The translations under genes were made by a program, and so were the position numbers. This document shows positions 22,966 through 35,404 of a stretch of DNA of 64,000 nt, in pieces. Source of the DNA: Rhizophagus clarus (lineage: Eukaryota > Glomeromycota > Glomeromycetes > Glomerales > Glomeraceae); contig BLAL01000286.1 of the NCBI GenBank assembly GCA_015698045.1, positions 1 through 64,000 on the forward strand, read 5' to 3'. Position 1 is the first letter of the stretch. Each line of letters starts with the position of its first letter. The notes below the pieces were generated by a model that did not search any database, had not been told where the DNA came from, and saw only the letters and a list, made by a program, of their open reading frames with translations.

Positions 22966-24049
22966 AATAAATTCAATTATTAATAAAAAAATAAAAAAAA
23001 TATTAAATAAATTCAAACTTATAAATATTGATCTGTTATATTTGTATTTAAAATTTACTGAAGAACTACACATATAATAACTTTTATTTAAAGTTGTGTT
23101 TTTAGAATTTTTTTACCTAATTTATGAAAATTTAAAGGTCATGTAATTTGAAAATTATTTTTATAAAAGTATAATGTATTTCTTTAAGTACTTCTTTATC
23201 TTTTTTTACTAATTCATCTAGAAGCTGTAACTAAAAAGTTTATTTTTTACAAAATAAAAATTTTTTTTAATAAAAAAGTAATTAGATTGATATATTAGTC
23301 ATATAAATTAGCAATTTTTATTATTTTAATTAAATAAAATCATTTTTCTTTACTAAATAAAAGTTATTTAGTAAGGTTTAAACTATTTATATAATATTAA
23401 TTTTTTTATTAATAAATATAATGCATATTTATAAAAAAAAATATATTTTTTATAATTATACTAATTTTCAAATTTTTTTTTTTTTATTTGTTAACTTTAA
23501 AATATAATTTTACTATTTTGGTTAAATAAAATTATATTAATCCAGTTTTTTATTTAATATAACCTCTATCTCATTTTTTTTTTTTTTATACAAAATAATA
23601 TATATAATTTAAGCCAGTATTAAATAAATTTTTAATTCTTAGATAGAATTATTATTTAAAATTTTTGCTTACTTTTTTGATTAAAATTTTAACCAAAATT
23701 AATAATAATTTTGATCATATATTTTTTTTTTATATATATTATTTTTTATTTTTTTTTTTTTTATATTTTGATTCTTTATATTATATTAAATAAAAAATTA
23801 GTTTGGAATAGCCTAAAATTATCTTTTTTTATTAAATAAAAGTTATTCAATAAAATTAAAATTATTTATATATTAATTTTTTAATAATAAGTATAATTTT
23901 TTTATTTGTTAATTCAAAGTATAATTTTATTATTTTAATTAAAATAAAATTATTATTTAAAGAAAAGCAAAAAACTATATATATTTATGAATATTAATGA
24001 TATATAAAAATCATATAACAATAAAATTCAGTTATTTGTATAGATGGGA
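22966..24049. other. Low-complexity AT-rich stretch
   Basis: Repeated words such as ATAAAAGTTATT and ATAATTTTATTATTTTG suggest further decayed repeats. No gene is visible. Confidence 0.35.
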
Positions 24050-24205
24050 TTTCTTGTTAGATGGCGGCTGGTATAGCTTCTATTAGTATGGTTGCGAATC
24101 ATAGCATTAGTTAGGTTTCACTTTATATTTACTGTAATATAATTTGTTCTTGTATTCAATAAAGTTACAATAAATTCTTACCTCCCAAAAGAGTTAAAAA
24201 AAAAA
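24050..24205 (+). mobile_element. Possible retroposon 3' end with poly(A)
   Basis: A locally higher-GC segment (TAGATGGCGGCTGGTATAGC) leads to an AATAAAG at 24160 and then an A run at about 24199-24208. This is the layout of a LINE-type 3' end or a processed insertion. No coding part is recognisable. Confidence 0.35.
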
Positions 24206-27118
24206 ATCTAGTTATTCATATGCATTATGTTATTAAAATTTTATACTATATTAATAAATAATAAAATAAATAAAAATAAAATAAATTTGGAATATATTAT
24301 ATATAAATATTATAATTTTATAAAATTTTTTTTTTTGCTTCAAATTTATAATAGTATTTATTTTCTAATTTTTAGTTTTAATATAATAATATTAATAATA
24401 TCTTAAATAAAATATATATTTTATAAATTACTATGTAACTAGTAATTTTTATTATTAATAAGCAGAATTTTAAAAAAGTTTTTAATAAATAGAATCTTAG
24501 ATTGCATAGAATTTAGTAAAACAACTATAAAAATTTTTAAGTGATTAAAAATTTAATTTTACTAATAGTGAAATTTAAATAAAATTCTTATCTATCATAA
24601 TTTTAGAGTTTTATTTCAAATTCAGCTATTTAAAAACTATTTTTTTTTAAAAAAAATAAAATAAATATTAATAATATTTTATATACTAATTTTTTTTTTT
24701 TTTTTTGAGAAAATGTTATTAGCAATTTTAATCACTATAGTAATTTCCTTATTATCATATAAGCAAACAAATTTTGATTGGTTATATAATTATATACATT
24801 ATATTTATTTGTTTATTAAATTATTATTTCTAATATTTTTCTTTACTCTTTTGTTCAGTTCACAATTAAAGTATATATACATATTTTTTTGTTTCTTATA
24901 ACTTATTTATTACTAGTAATTATATTTTACTTTTTTTAATTTTTTTTTGTTTTTTCAATAATTATTACTTAAATTAACCAATTAAAAATTTTATGAAATT
25001 ACATGATAGGGATTATCAAATTAGATTAAAATTTTAGATTTAAAAACTATTTTTAAAAAAAAAAATAAAAGAATAAAAAGAAATTTTAGTAATATTCTAA
25101 ATTATAAAAAATATATTAATTCTTTTTATTTACTTTTAATCTTTAAATTAAAATTTTAATTTAAAAAATTTAAAAATCATTTTTTTTTTAAAAAAAAAAA
25201 CTAGTAATAAAAAAAAATAAAAAAAAACAAAAAAATTAATATAATGCCTATTATCTATAAATCATACAGTCTGAAATTGTTTATTTATATTATATAACTT
25301 GTTTTTTACAATATTTTATTTAAATATAAATTTTTCTGTGTAAGTGGCAAAGTTTTTTCCATGTCCATAAAATTTTTATGGATTTCATAAAAAATCCATA
25401 AGAAAAAATCTGAAATTTTTCATTTTTATTATTGTTATTTACTAAAATTACCTATTTTTAATCCATAATAGAATTTAATATTATTATTAAATTTTATAAA
25501 ACAAACTGATAGAAATGTGCAATTCATATTGTTTTATTATTTTATCAGTTTGGTTTTTTTTTATATCACTTGATTTATGATTTATAAAAGTTTGAAATTA
25601 CATAATATTATGGTAGTTTATAATACTTTATTGTAAAAAATTTTGAAATAAAATATACATAAACAGAACCCACTCAGTGCTATTAGATGTAACCTATGAA
25701 ATTAGCACTAATATCACATCATAAAATACCACTAATTAATTACTAGCTAATAAATAAACTCTAATATAAATCTAATATATTTCTGAATGCAAAAAGCACA
25801 GTTGTACACATATTCTGCTAGATCATATCATTAACATCCTCTACTTTCTTTTATTAGTATCATTTATTAATACAAAATCAAAAATTCTTCAAGCACAGAT
25901 AATTGCTATTTTAGAACATCAAGTATCTTACTTTTAATAACCCAGTGATTATAATTAAAAATAATTGCATTATCTATAAGAAACATGTTTAAAAAAAAAA
26001 AAAGAAAAAGAAAAAAATAAATAAATAAATAAAATAAAATATTAATATACAATACTGTTGAATATACTCACATGAACCCTAAACTTTACCAACAATTGCA
26101 TATTGGCTTATCTCTAAAGCACATTCCTGTATTTAGCTCTATTTTTGCTTTTATCACTTCTTGTTCTCTATTATTGCCTATGATGTTTTGAAACTTTCAC
26201 ATCACAAGTTAAAGTTAAACCTTCTTGAAGTTTTCGCTATAACTTTTTTTTCTTACTCCCTTTTAATAGTCTTTACTAGTTTCAATGAAATGTGAATTAA
26301 GTAAGATATTTTCTTGATCATCAGAATTATAGTATGTATATCTATCAGAAGAGTTGCTATTATATTGCATATACATTGTACCACATCTGAAATAAAGGAT
26401 TATTCTTTTTTCTTAATTTCATCTACAAAAGTTGATATCCTCTAAGAGTCTAAGATAAATGTACTAAATATTAGGAATTATCTATCAGGTCTTAAAAAGA
26501 ATAGAAGTTTAGATCCGTATATCAATGTAATCCATAGATTTGTATCCATGATCTAAATTCAATATCCGTAATCCATGTAAAATTAAAAAAATTGAACGGA
26601 TATTCTGTATCTACGTTATAGATAGTAATGGATAATACTGGTAACATAATTATTAAGACAGTTCCGGTTCCTAAGACAAAAATATTCATTAATACTGTCG
26701 ATCCTATTTATCTAAAAGTTCGTTTCCAAAATACAAATCCAAACTAATACACCCCCTTTATTTACCTAAAAGTTCGTTAAAATACAAACCCAAAAATCAA
26801 ATTCGAGAGTTTATTTAAGATATTCCTTCTTACTTAACTATGATTAGATTATTTTTCTGCGCAAGAAAATGAGGTCAAGGATAGTTTAATTTAAAATAAT
26901 ATGGAAATCTAACGTTCAGAGGGGAGAATTTTGGGAAGAGACCTAAAGTAAAGATTTTTTTTCAAGCGAGATCATTGTGTCACTAGATATGATTATCATC
27001 TACGGATCATCCAGAGATTGTACATACCCTATATCAAAGGCCCACACGATTATATGTAGACAAGCCACGTAACAAGGGCTCCCCGCTACAGGAACGAACC
27101 GTATTCCAGTTCAGGCTA
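24206..27118. other. AT-rich region then low-copy sequence, no supported gene
   Basis: To about 25650 the sequence is extremely AT-rich with homopolymers; the frame 24713-24901 is hydrophobic noise. Around 25370-25430 TCCATAAAATTTTTATGGA and TTTTTATGGATT/AATCCATAAG form small hairpins. From 25670 the base composition becomes more mixed, but I could not read a coherent exon set before 27119. Confidence 0.35.
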
Positions 27119-27121
27119 TGA

Positions 27122-28471
27122 GGATCCGTTCCTTTTCAACTGTCTTCTTCTAACAACCAACCTCATTTTGCAGGAAAATCTTGTGGAAGCAAGAAATCAA
27201 ATAATAAGAATCAGCCGCCATGGTCCGGTAAACCGATTGATAATAATTTATTGGAGGGAATCAAACCTCCTCCCCTAATTATTACTTTTGATTCGTACTT
27301 CAAACAACCTGTTACAATTACAAGTATTGTTATTAAGATTAATATTGAACGAACCAAGGAGCATACTACTACAATTTATTCCAGCGCCGAGAAAATTGAT
27401 CAAAAATTTTGATACAGGTATATTGTTTTTTTTAGCTTTTTGTTTTTCCTTCAATTCTAAATTTTAATTATGTTAAAAAATGTGGTTATTTTTCTTGTTT
27501 TTTTTTTTGTTTTTAATACCATCATTAAAAGTTATTAGTCTATCTTGGAATGTATCGAATATATCATAGTAGGAAACATACACGTATCTATTGACGAAGG
27601 AGAGGTGTCTATAACAGTCACAAGTATATCACGTTTTCTCACTCTTATGATTAAGTAAAACAGAGAACATTAATTATTTTGTCTTTTAAATAGAATAAAG
27701 GAAAGATGATTTAAAGATTTTGTTCAGATGTGGAATCCTATTAGTAATTGACGAAAGATTTAAGCCTGAAAAATTTTTAAACTCTGGATTCGATTCACTT
27801 TATTCGTATGATCATAGCTATGATGCAATACATTGATCACTACATAAGGAAGTGTTTCTTGCCCGTGTTAAATGAAGCTTATTGAGTTTGTCTGAACTGT
27901 TATGTATGTAAATGTCAATTATTGAGTGAATAATTTATTTTTCTTTGTTAAATTTTTATTAATTATTTTATCATAAAATTGTAATAGATTTTGGTAAAGC
28001 CGAGTTCATTAATCGTGATGATGTTTTGGCGTAAGTAAAAGAAAATTTTGTTTTATTAATGACGCATCAAAAGAGAAAAAAAATGGTGTGTTATTCGATA
28101 CACATGTGCACAATATAATTAAATTTTCATTTTTTATTGTCTTATTGAAAATGTAGTTGGTCCGTCGATATGCCGACTAATGACAAATTGGAAATCCACC
28201 AGTTCATGGCTATAAGTTATACAGGTAAAATATTATAGATGTTTAACATCAGATACTGATCAATAAGCATAGCATAATTTCCATTCATCGATAAAAGTAT
28301 GTTACTTTATCTGCTATTCAAACCTCGTTTTTTTAAAAATGAAATTCAACCTTATCGAACCACTTCTTTCAACAGACATCCAGTGAGATTCAGCAAGATC
28401 CAGTCTTTGGAAGAATCAGATTACTGTTAGATTAATTTGGAGAAAAGTTGAAAGCTATACTAATATAACAG
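27122..28471 (+). CDS. Multi-exon gene or pseudogene of unknown function (partial model)
   Basis: Frame 27122-27409 reads SSSNNQPHFAGKSCGSKK, then NQPPWSGKPIDNN..IKPPPLIITFDSYFKQPVTI.., well-mixed protein-like sequence that stops at 27410, just before a donor ACAG/GTATAT. Two short exons are convincing because their phases join exactly: 27988-28030 (FGKAEFINRDDVLA, donor GTAAGT) and 28157-28224 (WSVDMPTNDKLEIHQFMAIS, donor GTAAAA). A third, 28376-28471, has correct splice signals, but in the joined frame it has a TGA at its fourth codon, while another frame reads SEIQQDPVFGRIRLLLD. A possible exon lies at about 27541-27655. The start is unknown and a frameshift near 27119 is likely. I do not recognise the family. 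Confidence 0.5.
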
Positions 28472-29055
28472 GTAGAATTTTATTTATAAATCACACCAAA
28501 CATATTACAGCATAGATGCTTATAGATCATTTGCCGATCATATAGTAATTTGATGATATCGGACTTTAAGACTTCGGGCGAAACTTGAAATTTTTATGGG
28601 CGATAGCCGAAGTAACCAAGCGTAATTTCAAAGTTATGTCTAAAATTATATTTACAATTATAAATAGAAATTTTCAAAATATCGTTTCTCAATCAAATTT
28701 TACATAAATATTTATGAAATTAATAGCTTAAATTTTGCAAGAAAACTCTATTTTTTAAAAAATAAATATCATAATTGGAAATAGAAATACATAATAAATC
28801 ATAAATTTTTATCAATTTTAAACATATATTATATATAAAATTTCTGATTAAAGCATTTTAAAAAGATAAAATTCAAATGCTTTTTGTAAAGATTGATCGA
28901 TAAATGATCGATATGTTCGCTATGCCACATATTACGTATTACGTGACAAGTTTGCTAACTAGTTTATTATTATTATTTCCGTTTCATTTTTCACATTTTT
29001 TTTATGCGTTGATTTTATTTTCTGTTTACCCATAGAAATTTCGTTATTTTTTCTT
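28472..29055. other. Spacer, no gene seen
   Basis: Begins with a donor (GTAGAATTT) that has no convincing partner exon. The rest is AT-rich. Confidence 0.35.
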
Positions 29056-29200
29056 ATTTAATGTTGTAAGGGTTGGAGTTGATAACATCCGTATGGTTGT
29101 GGTAGTTGCGATTGCAATTGTAACAATTGTTGATATCGTAATTCGAATTGACGATTACTCTCAACAGCCAAGAATTTGTAAATTCTTTAATCTCACGAGA
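29056..29200 (-). CDS. Gln-rich terminal exon, minus strand (fragment)
   Basis: The minus strand reads IYKFLAVESNRQFELRYQQL, then LQLQSQLPQPYGCYQL..LQH and a stop at about 29056. The composition (Q, L, P) differs sharply from the AT-driven F/I/K/N translations around it. Just upstream on the minus strand lies TTTAATCTCGTGAGATTAAA, a 20-nt near-palindrome. No start codon is found, so this is at best the last exon of a gene or a relic. Confidence 0.4.
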
Positions 29201-31054
29201 TTAAATTAACGTTAGAATTTATACTTATAAGTCGAATTATTTCGTTCTACGATAGAGGGTATAAGGATTATCAATTATAATTTATGTGTTTAATAAAAGC
29301 TATTAAGTTTGATGTTTAATTTACAAGGTGGATCTCTCAACTTCCAAAAATTTTAAAATTTTGATAATTTAATAATTCTTTCATTATTGGTTTTTGTTTT
29401 AAGGAAAGAATGAAAAGGGATGGCTTAAAAGAAAAATCATTATTTATTTGGAAAAAAAAAAAATTTCCAATGAATGTTTTAATAGCGTGTTTAGCGTATT
29501 TATATATAATTATTTCACTATGCTGCGTAAGTGGCATATATTTATTATAAGGTAAGATATCATAGTCATGTGCAACCAATCATATCTTTAACCCCCATCC
29601 CCTAAAATATTAGCTAATATATATCACTGCCCTAACTGTACTGTATTTTCAATAGGTTGAGAAATAACGGTAAACTTACAAAAAGGGAGATACCCGGTCT
29701 ATATATTTTTATAATAATTTGATCAATTGATCAAAACATATGCTCTATCTAATAAATCTGTATATTTTAAAATAAAAAAAAAAAATTCTTTTTTTAATAC
29801 AATGAAATTGTAAAAAAATAATTCTTTATTAGAACAATTGTATTTTTACAATTAAATCATGATAAAGTCTCCTTTTTTGATCTTGAAAATTCCGAGATCC
29901 GCTGCAATAAGTCATGTTGAAAACTTCTGATCGATAAAAATAATATATATATAATTATATTGTCACTAAAGAACCAGTCATTTCTCTTGGAAATTTAGAA
30001 GATTCTACAAAAAAAAAATTTTTTTTGTTATTTTTAGGCATACAAGAAGGTCACATTAAGTAATTTGAAATATGATAAATAATAATGCAGATATTGAACT
30101 TTAGTGAAAAAGGATTTCGGAGAGGGATAAATATAACAATTCTTTTTTTATTTCCATAGAACCAATCATTAATATATGGGGGTGATTCGAAACATGATAA
30201 ATACTAACAAATGCGTTTAATTAATTGAGATCATGTATCGGTCTTTAAATGGGAATTACCTCAGACTAAACTTGGCATTTTTTTTCGGAATTCCGGAGGA
30301 AGTTTTCTCACAAGGTTTGATAATATGGAAGGGCGTACAAAATTTTAACTTAACGCGTTTTTGATACCTTTAAACAAAGTTTGGTTTCTTTTTAGATTCT
30401 ATCGTATTCCAATTTATTATATCATTACCGTGTATAAATTAATTATTCTATAATTTCCTGATTAAAGTAGTTCCTGTCTGATCTACAGTAAGTCAATAGA
30501 TAGGTATATATAATGTAAATTTTTACCAAAATGGGAATCATGTTGTTTAAATTTTTGATCAACTGATCAAGTAACAATTATGCACTGCGTCAAAATCATG
30601 ATTGAGATCAACCAAATTTATTTAATTCATTATTTTCAATCCCTCAATTAAGTTTAACTAAAATTAGTTATATAAGTTGGTACAAATTTTTTTTGCGACA
30701 AATATTATGCGAGTAAAATGTAAAATTTACCATAACAATGGAAACGTACGTACTAAAGACAAAGAAAAATTTTATCTTTTTTTTTGGATTGATCTGGTCT
30801 TTTCATTCAATTTAGAATTCGGAATGTACAGTAAGTTCCGATGAACGAAAGAAGAAAAAAAAAAAAATTCTGCAAATACGCCAAAAAAATTTTTCTTTTA
30901 TTTGATCATATTTATAAAACTCTAATAAATAGACAAGTTTTTCACGAGTGTTCATTATTATATCTCCCAAAAAATAAATGATGCCATTAACATTAATAGT
31001 ACCTTTTCTTCTTTTTTTTTTTAAAATACACGGTCTGGCTCTTTTTTCTTATAG
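29201..31054. other. Spacer, no gene seen
   Basis: The 80-codon minus frame at 29337-29579 has no family features and is not called. Splice-like signals occur (TTATTTTTAG at about 30025-30035, ACAGTAAGTTC at about 30829) but no exons with matching frames could be built. Confidence 0.35.
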
Positions 31055-31516
31055 ATTGATGCAATTATTGTTAATTATCAACGTAGAAACGGTCCGACTG
31101 ATTTGACAATAAAGCAAATGTAGATGACTGATCAGGAATCGTAAAAGAAAGGCAATGTTTTACTCTTTAATTTAGCTGGAAAAATGCTCTCGATCCACGT
31201 CGTAAGTAAATTACATCTTTTAATATACTCTTAAGAGAAAGGACGATAAATAAATAAATATGTTTCTTTTATAGTATGTCGTGAACAGTTAAATCGACAA
31301 GAGAAAAATTTTACCGATGATAAAAAACGTTACGGTGATCGTAAAGTCAGAAAGATGAGATCGCCAAACCTATTAAGGGCAGTGGGTGGGTGGGTGGGGC
31401 TACAGCACGTAAACTTTTGCTGTAGTGTATATCGCTGTCCTTCCGATATTTATTTATGTATTAATTTAAGATTTAAGATAAGATATTATATGAAGATTTT
31501 TTTTATAAGAGAATAG
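31055..31516 (+). CDS. Spliced gene fragment with a 26-nt exon, unknown function
   Basis: Exons 31055-31119, 31176-31201 and 31275-31516 join in exact phase: AT/C at the first junction and C/TA at the second. The product begins IDAIIVNYQRRNGPTDLTIK, continues QIWKNALDPRLCREQLNRQE and KNFTDDKKRYGDRKVRKMR, then runs into a less protein-like tail to TAG at 31514. Acceptors are TTCTTATAG, TTTAATTTAG and TTTTATAG; donors are GTAGAT and GTAAGT. It is charged and probably helical; the family is not recognised. Earlier exons must lie upstream but were not found. The 3' part coding GGWVG overlaps a G-quadruplex motif and may be untranslated if a further donor is used. Confidence 0.55.
31377..31399 (+). 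other. G-quadruplex motif
   Basis: The sequence is GGG, CAGT, GGG, T, GGG, T, GGG, T, GGGG: five G-runs with 1-4 nt loops. This is exceptional in such AT-rich DNA. It lies within the 3' part of the gene fragment at 31055. Confidence 0.85.
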
Positions 31517-31870
31517 ATGATTAATAGTGTCTTTCGTTAAAATTGGTGAAATAATTTTCGAACTATTTGTTTTTTTTTATATTTTCAATTTTTTTTGTAA
31601 TAATTCTATTACATTTTTTTTCGAATCGTTTATTTCTACTTTATTTTTTTTCTCTTCGAAATGTACTTTTTTTATTAACTCGTTCGTAGCTTTCCAAAGA
31701 AAATTTGTAATTAAATGCAGAGATCGATTTTTTTTAAAGTCTATTTCCTTAACTGTACCACATGATTAGCTCAAAATGTAGAACATGTGATCATTATTAA
31801 CTAACTATTATTTTTGAAAAGTTATAAGCGAAGATTTTAATAACTTTCACAGTTTATATTGTATAGTACT
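31517..31870. other. Spacer between host-type sequence and transposon block
   Basis: T-rich; the 80-codon frame 31527-31769 is Phe-rich noise. The sequence changes abruptly at 31871 into the exon-like array of a truncated CACTA end. Confidence 0.4.
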
Positions 31871-32380
31871 GGTGGGGGGAATTTTTTTTTAATATTAAAG
31901 AAACGTTACTAACGTTTCTTTCTTTATTTTTTTTAGGTTGCCAGCCTTCTTGGACGAACCGGACTTGAGAAATGTAAGTTGAAAAGGGTGGTGATTTTTT
32001 TTTAATATTAAAGAAACGTTACTAACGTTTCTTTCTTTATTTTTTTTAGGTTGCCGGCCTTCTTGGACGAACCAGACTTGGGAATGTAAGTTAGAAAGGG
32101 CGGGGGATTTTTTTTTAATATTAAAGAAACGTTACTAATGTTTCTTTCTTTATTTTTTTTAGGTTGCCGGCCTTCTTGGACGAACCGGACTTGGGAATGT
32201 AAGTTGGAAAGGGTGGTGATTTTTTTTTAATGTTAAAGAAACGTTACTAACATTTCTTTCTTTATTTTTTTCAGATTGCTGGACTCCGGACTTGAAATGT
32301 AAGGAGAGAGGGAGGGATATTTTTTGAATATTAAAGAAACAGTTTAACGTTTCTTTTATTTATTTTAGGTTGCAGTTTCC
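31871..32380 (+). repeat. Exon-like array, 36-37-nt cores with splice signals and intronic hairpins
   Basis: Five units of about 113 bp. Each has TTTATTTTTTTTAG, then a core of about 36 nt (GTTGCCGGCCTTCTTGGACG..CGGACTTGGGAAT, first at 31937), then GTAAGTTG. The spacer holds the perfect hairpin AGAAACGTTA-C-TAACGTTTCT. One frame of the core reads LPAFLDEPDLG. The fourth core is shortened and the fifth lacks a donor. Confidence 0.85.
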
Positions 32381-32938
32381 CTTGTTCCTCTTGATCCTAA
32401 CATGATCACGATTAAGAAAAGTTTGAGCAAACTTTTCTTAAAATTGTATTATAAATGACTGTAACTTTTTTATTAATTTATTGTAATAAAATACGTAATA
32501 AAATAAAAATATTAACAATAATAATTATACTTTTAAACACTTTACAAAAAATTTATAAACTTGATAATGCATTCAATAAATAAGACAATAAAAATTTTTT
32601 AACTACATTAAACGAATTAAAAATTTCTAAAAAGAAAAATCTATAAAGAAAGTAAACTCTAAAAAATTTCTTAATACGTTATATAATATGAAATCTAACG
32701 TATTAAAATTTGTATCACATATCGGGTACCCGATATGTGTAAGATAGAACTGTGCCCGATATATATTAAATAACATATCGGTGACCAATAGTTTAGATAT
32801 CGGGGTCTTGGTAATTAGGCATATTTTGAAGTGTAATAAATCGGGTACCCGATATGTAAAAATACCCAATATTTATCCGATTAGCCGCCGATATATAAGT
32901 CCCCGATATGTACCCGATAGAATTGATTTTGACCAGTG
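31871..32938. mobile_element. Truncated CACTA-type element end (1.07 kb), inverted copy of 51908-53000
   Basis: The right terminus reads GATTTTGACCAGTG ending 32938, the same as three other ends in the window. The inner 1 kb is almost identical, in inverted orientation, to the start of the element at 51908. The segment holds GGGTACCC palindromes (32700-32930) and then an exon-like array (31871-32380). It breaks off inside the array at 31871, next to unrelated sequence, so only one end remains. Confidence 0.8.
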
Positions 32939-32960
32939 TATAAAAAAGAGAAGAAACATA

Positions 32961-33883
32961 TGGGCTGATTTGACCACCTTTAATTAAAATATTGATTTTG
33001 TTACATTTTTATTATACAAAATACTATACAATATACAGTAAATTGAGGGTGAGTATTAAAAAATTTTATTTAATGTTATTATACTATAATTTAGTAAATA
33101 TTTCTTTTAAATTAATATAAATCTTAGCATTAACTATATATGTTAAAAATTCGTATCTCAACTTTAAACGTAAATATCTTCAGATCCAATGATCCAATCG
33201 GCAAGCTCTTTTTTTGCTCATATAGTCCAGATCAAGGGCTTTCCAAAAAGCCTAAAAATTTAAAAAACGGATTAGTGGATCCCAAGATATTTGCATTTAA
33301 ACATGTTAAAAAATTTGTACTTCAACTTTAAATGTAAATATCTCCAGATCTAATGATCCAATTGGCAAGCTCTTTTATCGTCTATAAAGTCCAGAACAAG
33401 GGCTTTCCAGCAAGCCTAAAATTATAGAAAACGGATCAGTGAATCTTGATATATTTGCGTTTAAAGATAGTAATACAAACTCTGACATAAAATAATTATT
33501 TTATTGTTTAAAAATATCTATTATAATACCATCTTTTATATGATATTTTTATTATACTTTCATAAATATTTATAGCTACTAAGACTATATAAATTTTTAT
33601 TTTACTTTATATTTTATTAAAATATACTTACTTTTTAATAATATATGTTAAAAATTCCATATATATGAGAAATGGGTTTTTTATTAGAGAAATGGGTTTT
33701 TTCACGTCTCTTTTACATTTAATAATTTAAGTTTTGTAAATGTAAATTTTTGTTCAACTTATTATTTAATTAAGTGATCATCAATCAGATGATTTTTTGG
33801 TATTACAAAACAATTTTAAGTAATGAAAACTGTGAAAATCAATTTAATAACTCTTTTTAATGCAGAATGAACAAATCAGCCCA
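32961..33883. mobile_element. Inverted-repeat element (923 bp) with TGGGCTGATTTG ends
   Basis: TGGGCTGATTTG at 32961-32972 is repeated inverted as CAAATCAGCCCA at 33872-33883. Both ends are flanked by TA, and the neighbouring sequence on either side belongs to one exon-like array unit. Inside, a segment of about 164 bp is tandemly duplicated (ATGTTAAAAA at 33139 and 33303). The 63-codon frame across it is a repeat product. Confidence 0.75.
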
Positions 33884-33885
33884 TA

Positions 33886-34264
33886 TGACATATGAGACAT
33901 TTTTATTAAAATAATCAAATACAATTTTTCCTCTCTCACTTGTCTCAATTCCAAAGTCTGGTTCGTAGTATTCGTCTAGCAACTTACAAAAAAAGAGAAA
34001 AGAAAATGTTAGAAATGTTTCTATTAAAATAATCAAATACAATTTCCCCTTCCTCACTTACCTTAATTCCAAAGTCTGGTTCATATTATTCATCTGGCAA
34101 CCTACAAAAAAGAAAAAAAAATATTAACATTTCTATTAATAATGAAGCAGAATTCCTCTCCATTTACCTCAATTCCAAAGTTTGGTTTGTATTATTTATC
34201 TGGTAACTTACAAAAAAGAGAAGAAACGTTAACATTTCTATTAATAATGAAGCAGAACTTCCTC
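33886..34264 (-). repeat. Exon-like array with 39-nt cores, left part
   Basis: The minus strand shows TTTTTTTGTAAG, then a 39-nt core, then GTAAGTGAGG or a variant, three times (about 33930, 34045, 34160). The core reads LLDEYYEPDFGIE or close variants in one frame. Because 39 is a multiple of three, chained cores would stay in frame. Spacers contain AAACGTTAACATTTCTATT. The array is interrupted on the left by the element at 32961 and on the right by the element at 34267. Confidence 0.75.
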
Positions 34265-35404
34265 CAGACCCCGAACAATATATATATAGGTCAGATGAAA
34301 ATTTCAAAATTTACTATGATTAATAAGCAAATTATTTTAAGTTCTGCTATGCAAACTCTTATTATAACCTTTGAATTTTTTATTTTGCTAAGCAATTTTT
34401 TTCCTAACATATATAATTTTATTTAAGTATAAAAAGATAATTTACTTATAATAAATATATATATAGTAATAGTAAATTAATTTTTTAGAAATTAATTCAC
34501 TAAATATTAATAAATTAATAATATAAAATAATATACAACTTCAGAATTTTTAATATTAATATAATAATAATATACTATTGCTATTTTAAAAATAGTTTTA
34601 AAATTTGGAATTTTTTATAAATATTATTATATTTAGATTTATAAAAATTAAAATATAAATTATTGCCAACCTTTATGAACAACTTCTTAAAGTTAACAAG
34701 TTGATTTAAAATAAAAAAATTACACTTTAAAATTAAAATCACTTAAACGATAAATAATTGAAAGTACAAAAGTTGGTCGCATTCCACAAATATTAATCCA
34801 ATCATTCTAAATTTTTATTATAAGTAGATTCGACCTCGCTGAACAACTTTACTTAAGCAGAAAAAGGCAATTTTATTTGACCAAAGTGGTGAAATCACGC
34901 TCTGAAGTTGCAAAACAGGTTTTCGCAAAAAAATTGATAATACAAAAATAGCCAATACTTCACAAATATTAGTCCAATCATTATAAAAATTTATACACAA
35001 GTAGATTCGACATTACTGAACAACTTTTTAAACATAAAAAAGTAATTTCATTTGACTAAAGTGATGTTATTACATCCTGAAGTTAAAAGAGAAAAAAAAA
35101 TTTTTTTGGAGTTAGTACTGTTTATCGCTCTTTTTAAATTAGTGCGCCCACCCTGATTGTGTAATCACGTGAAAATCTAATTAGATTTTCTGATTTTCCC
35201 AATTTTCAAATAAACCTTTCTAATAAATTTTTTTGCCATCTCTGATTTCTAATGCTTTCTTAATGATTTCACAAAGCTTCTATAGTAAAATACATGTCTA
35301 CCAAGTTTCAAGTATATTACTTACCAAAATATTAACCAATTTTTAAACTATAAAGTTATTTGTTTCTTGAAGATTATCTTCTAAATATTTTTTTATCGGT
35401 TATT

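Noticed and set aside
24713-24901. 62-codon Leu/Ile/Phe-rich frame
   Set aside because: Composition is that expected of random AT-rich DNA.
29337-29579. 80-codon minus-strand frame
   Set aside because: No motif, no splice partners, Phe/Lys-rich; kept only as unassigned sequence.
31527-31769. 80-codon Phe-rich frame
   Set aside because: T-run translation; starts after the stop of the preceding gene fragment.
32781-32987. Frames over GGGTACCC palindromes (also 38270-38506, 51871-52065, 58187-58495)
   Set aside because: They arise from subterminal transposon repeats and change frame between copies.
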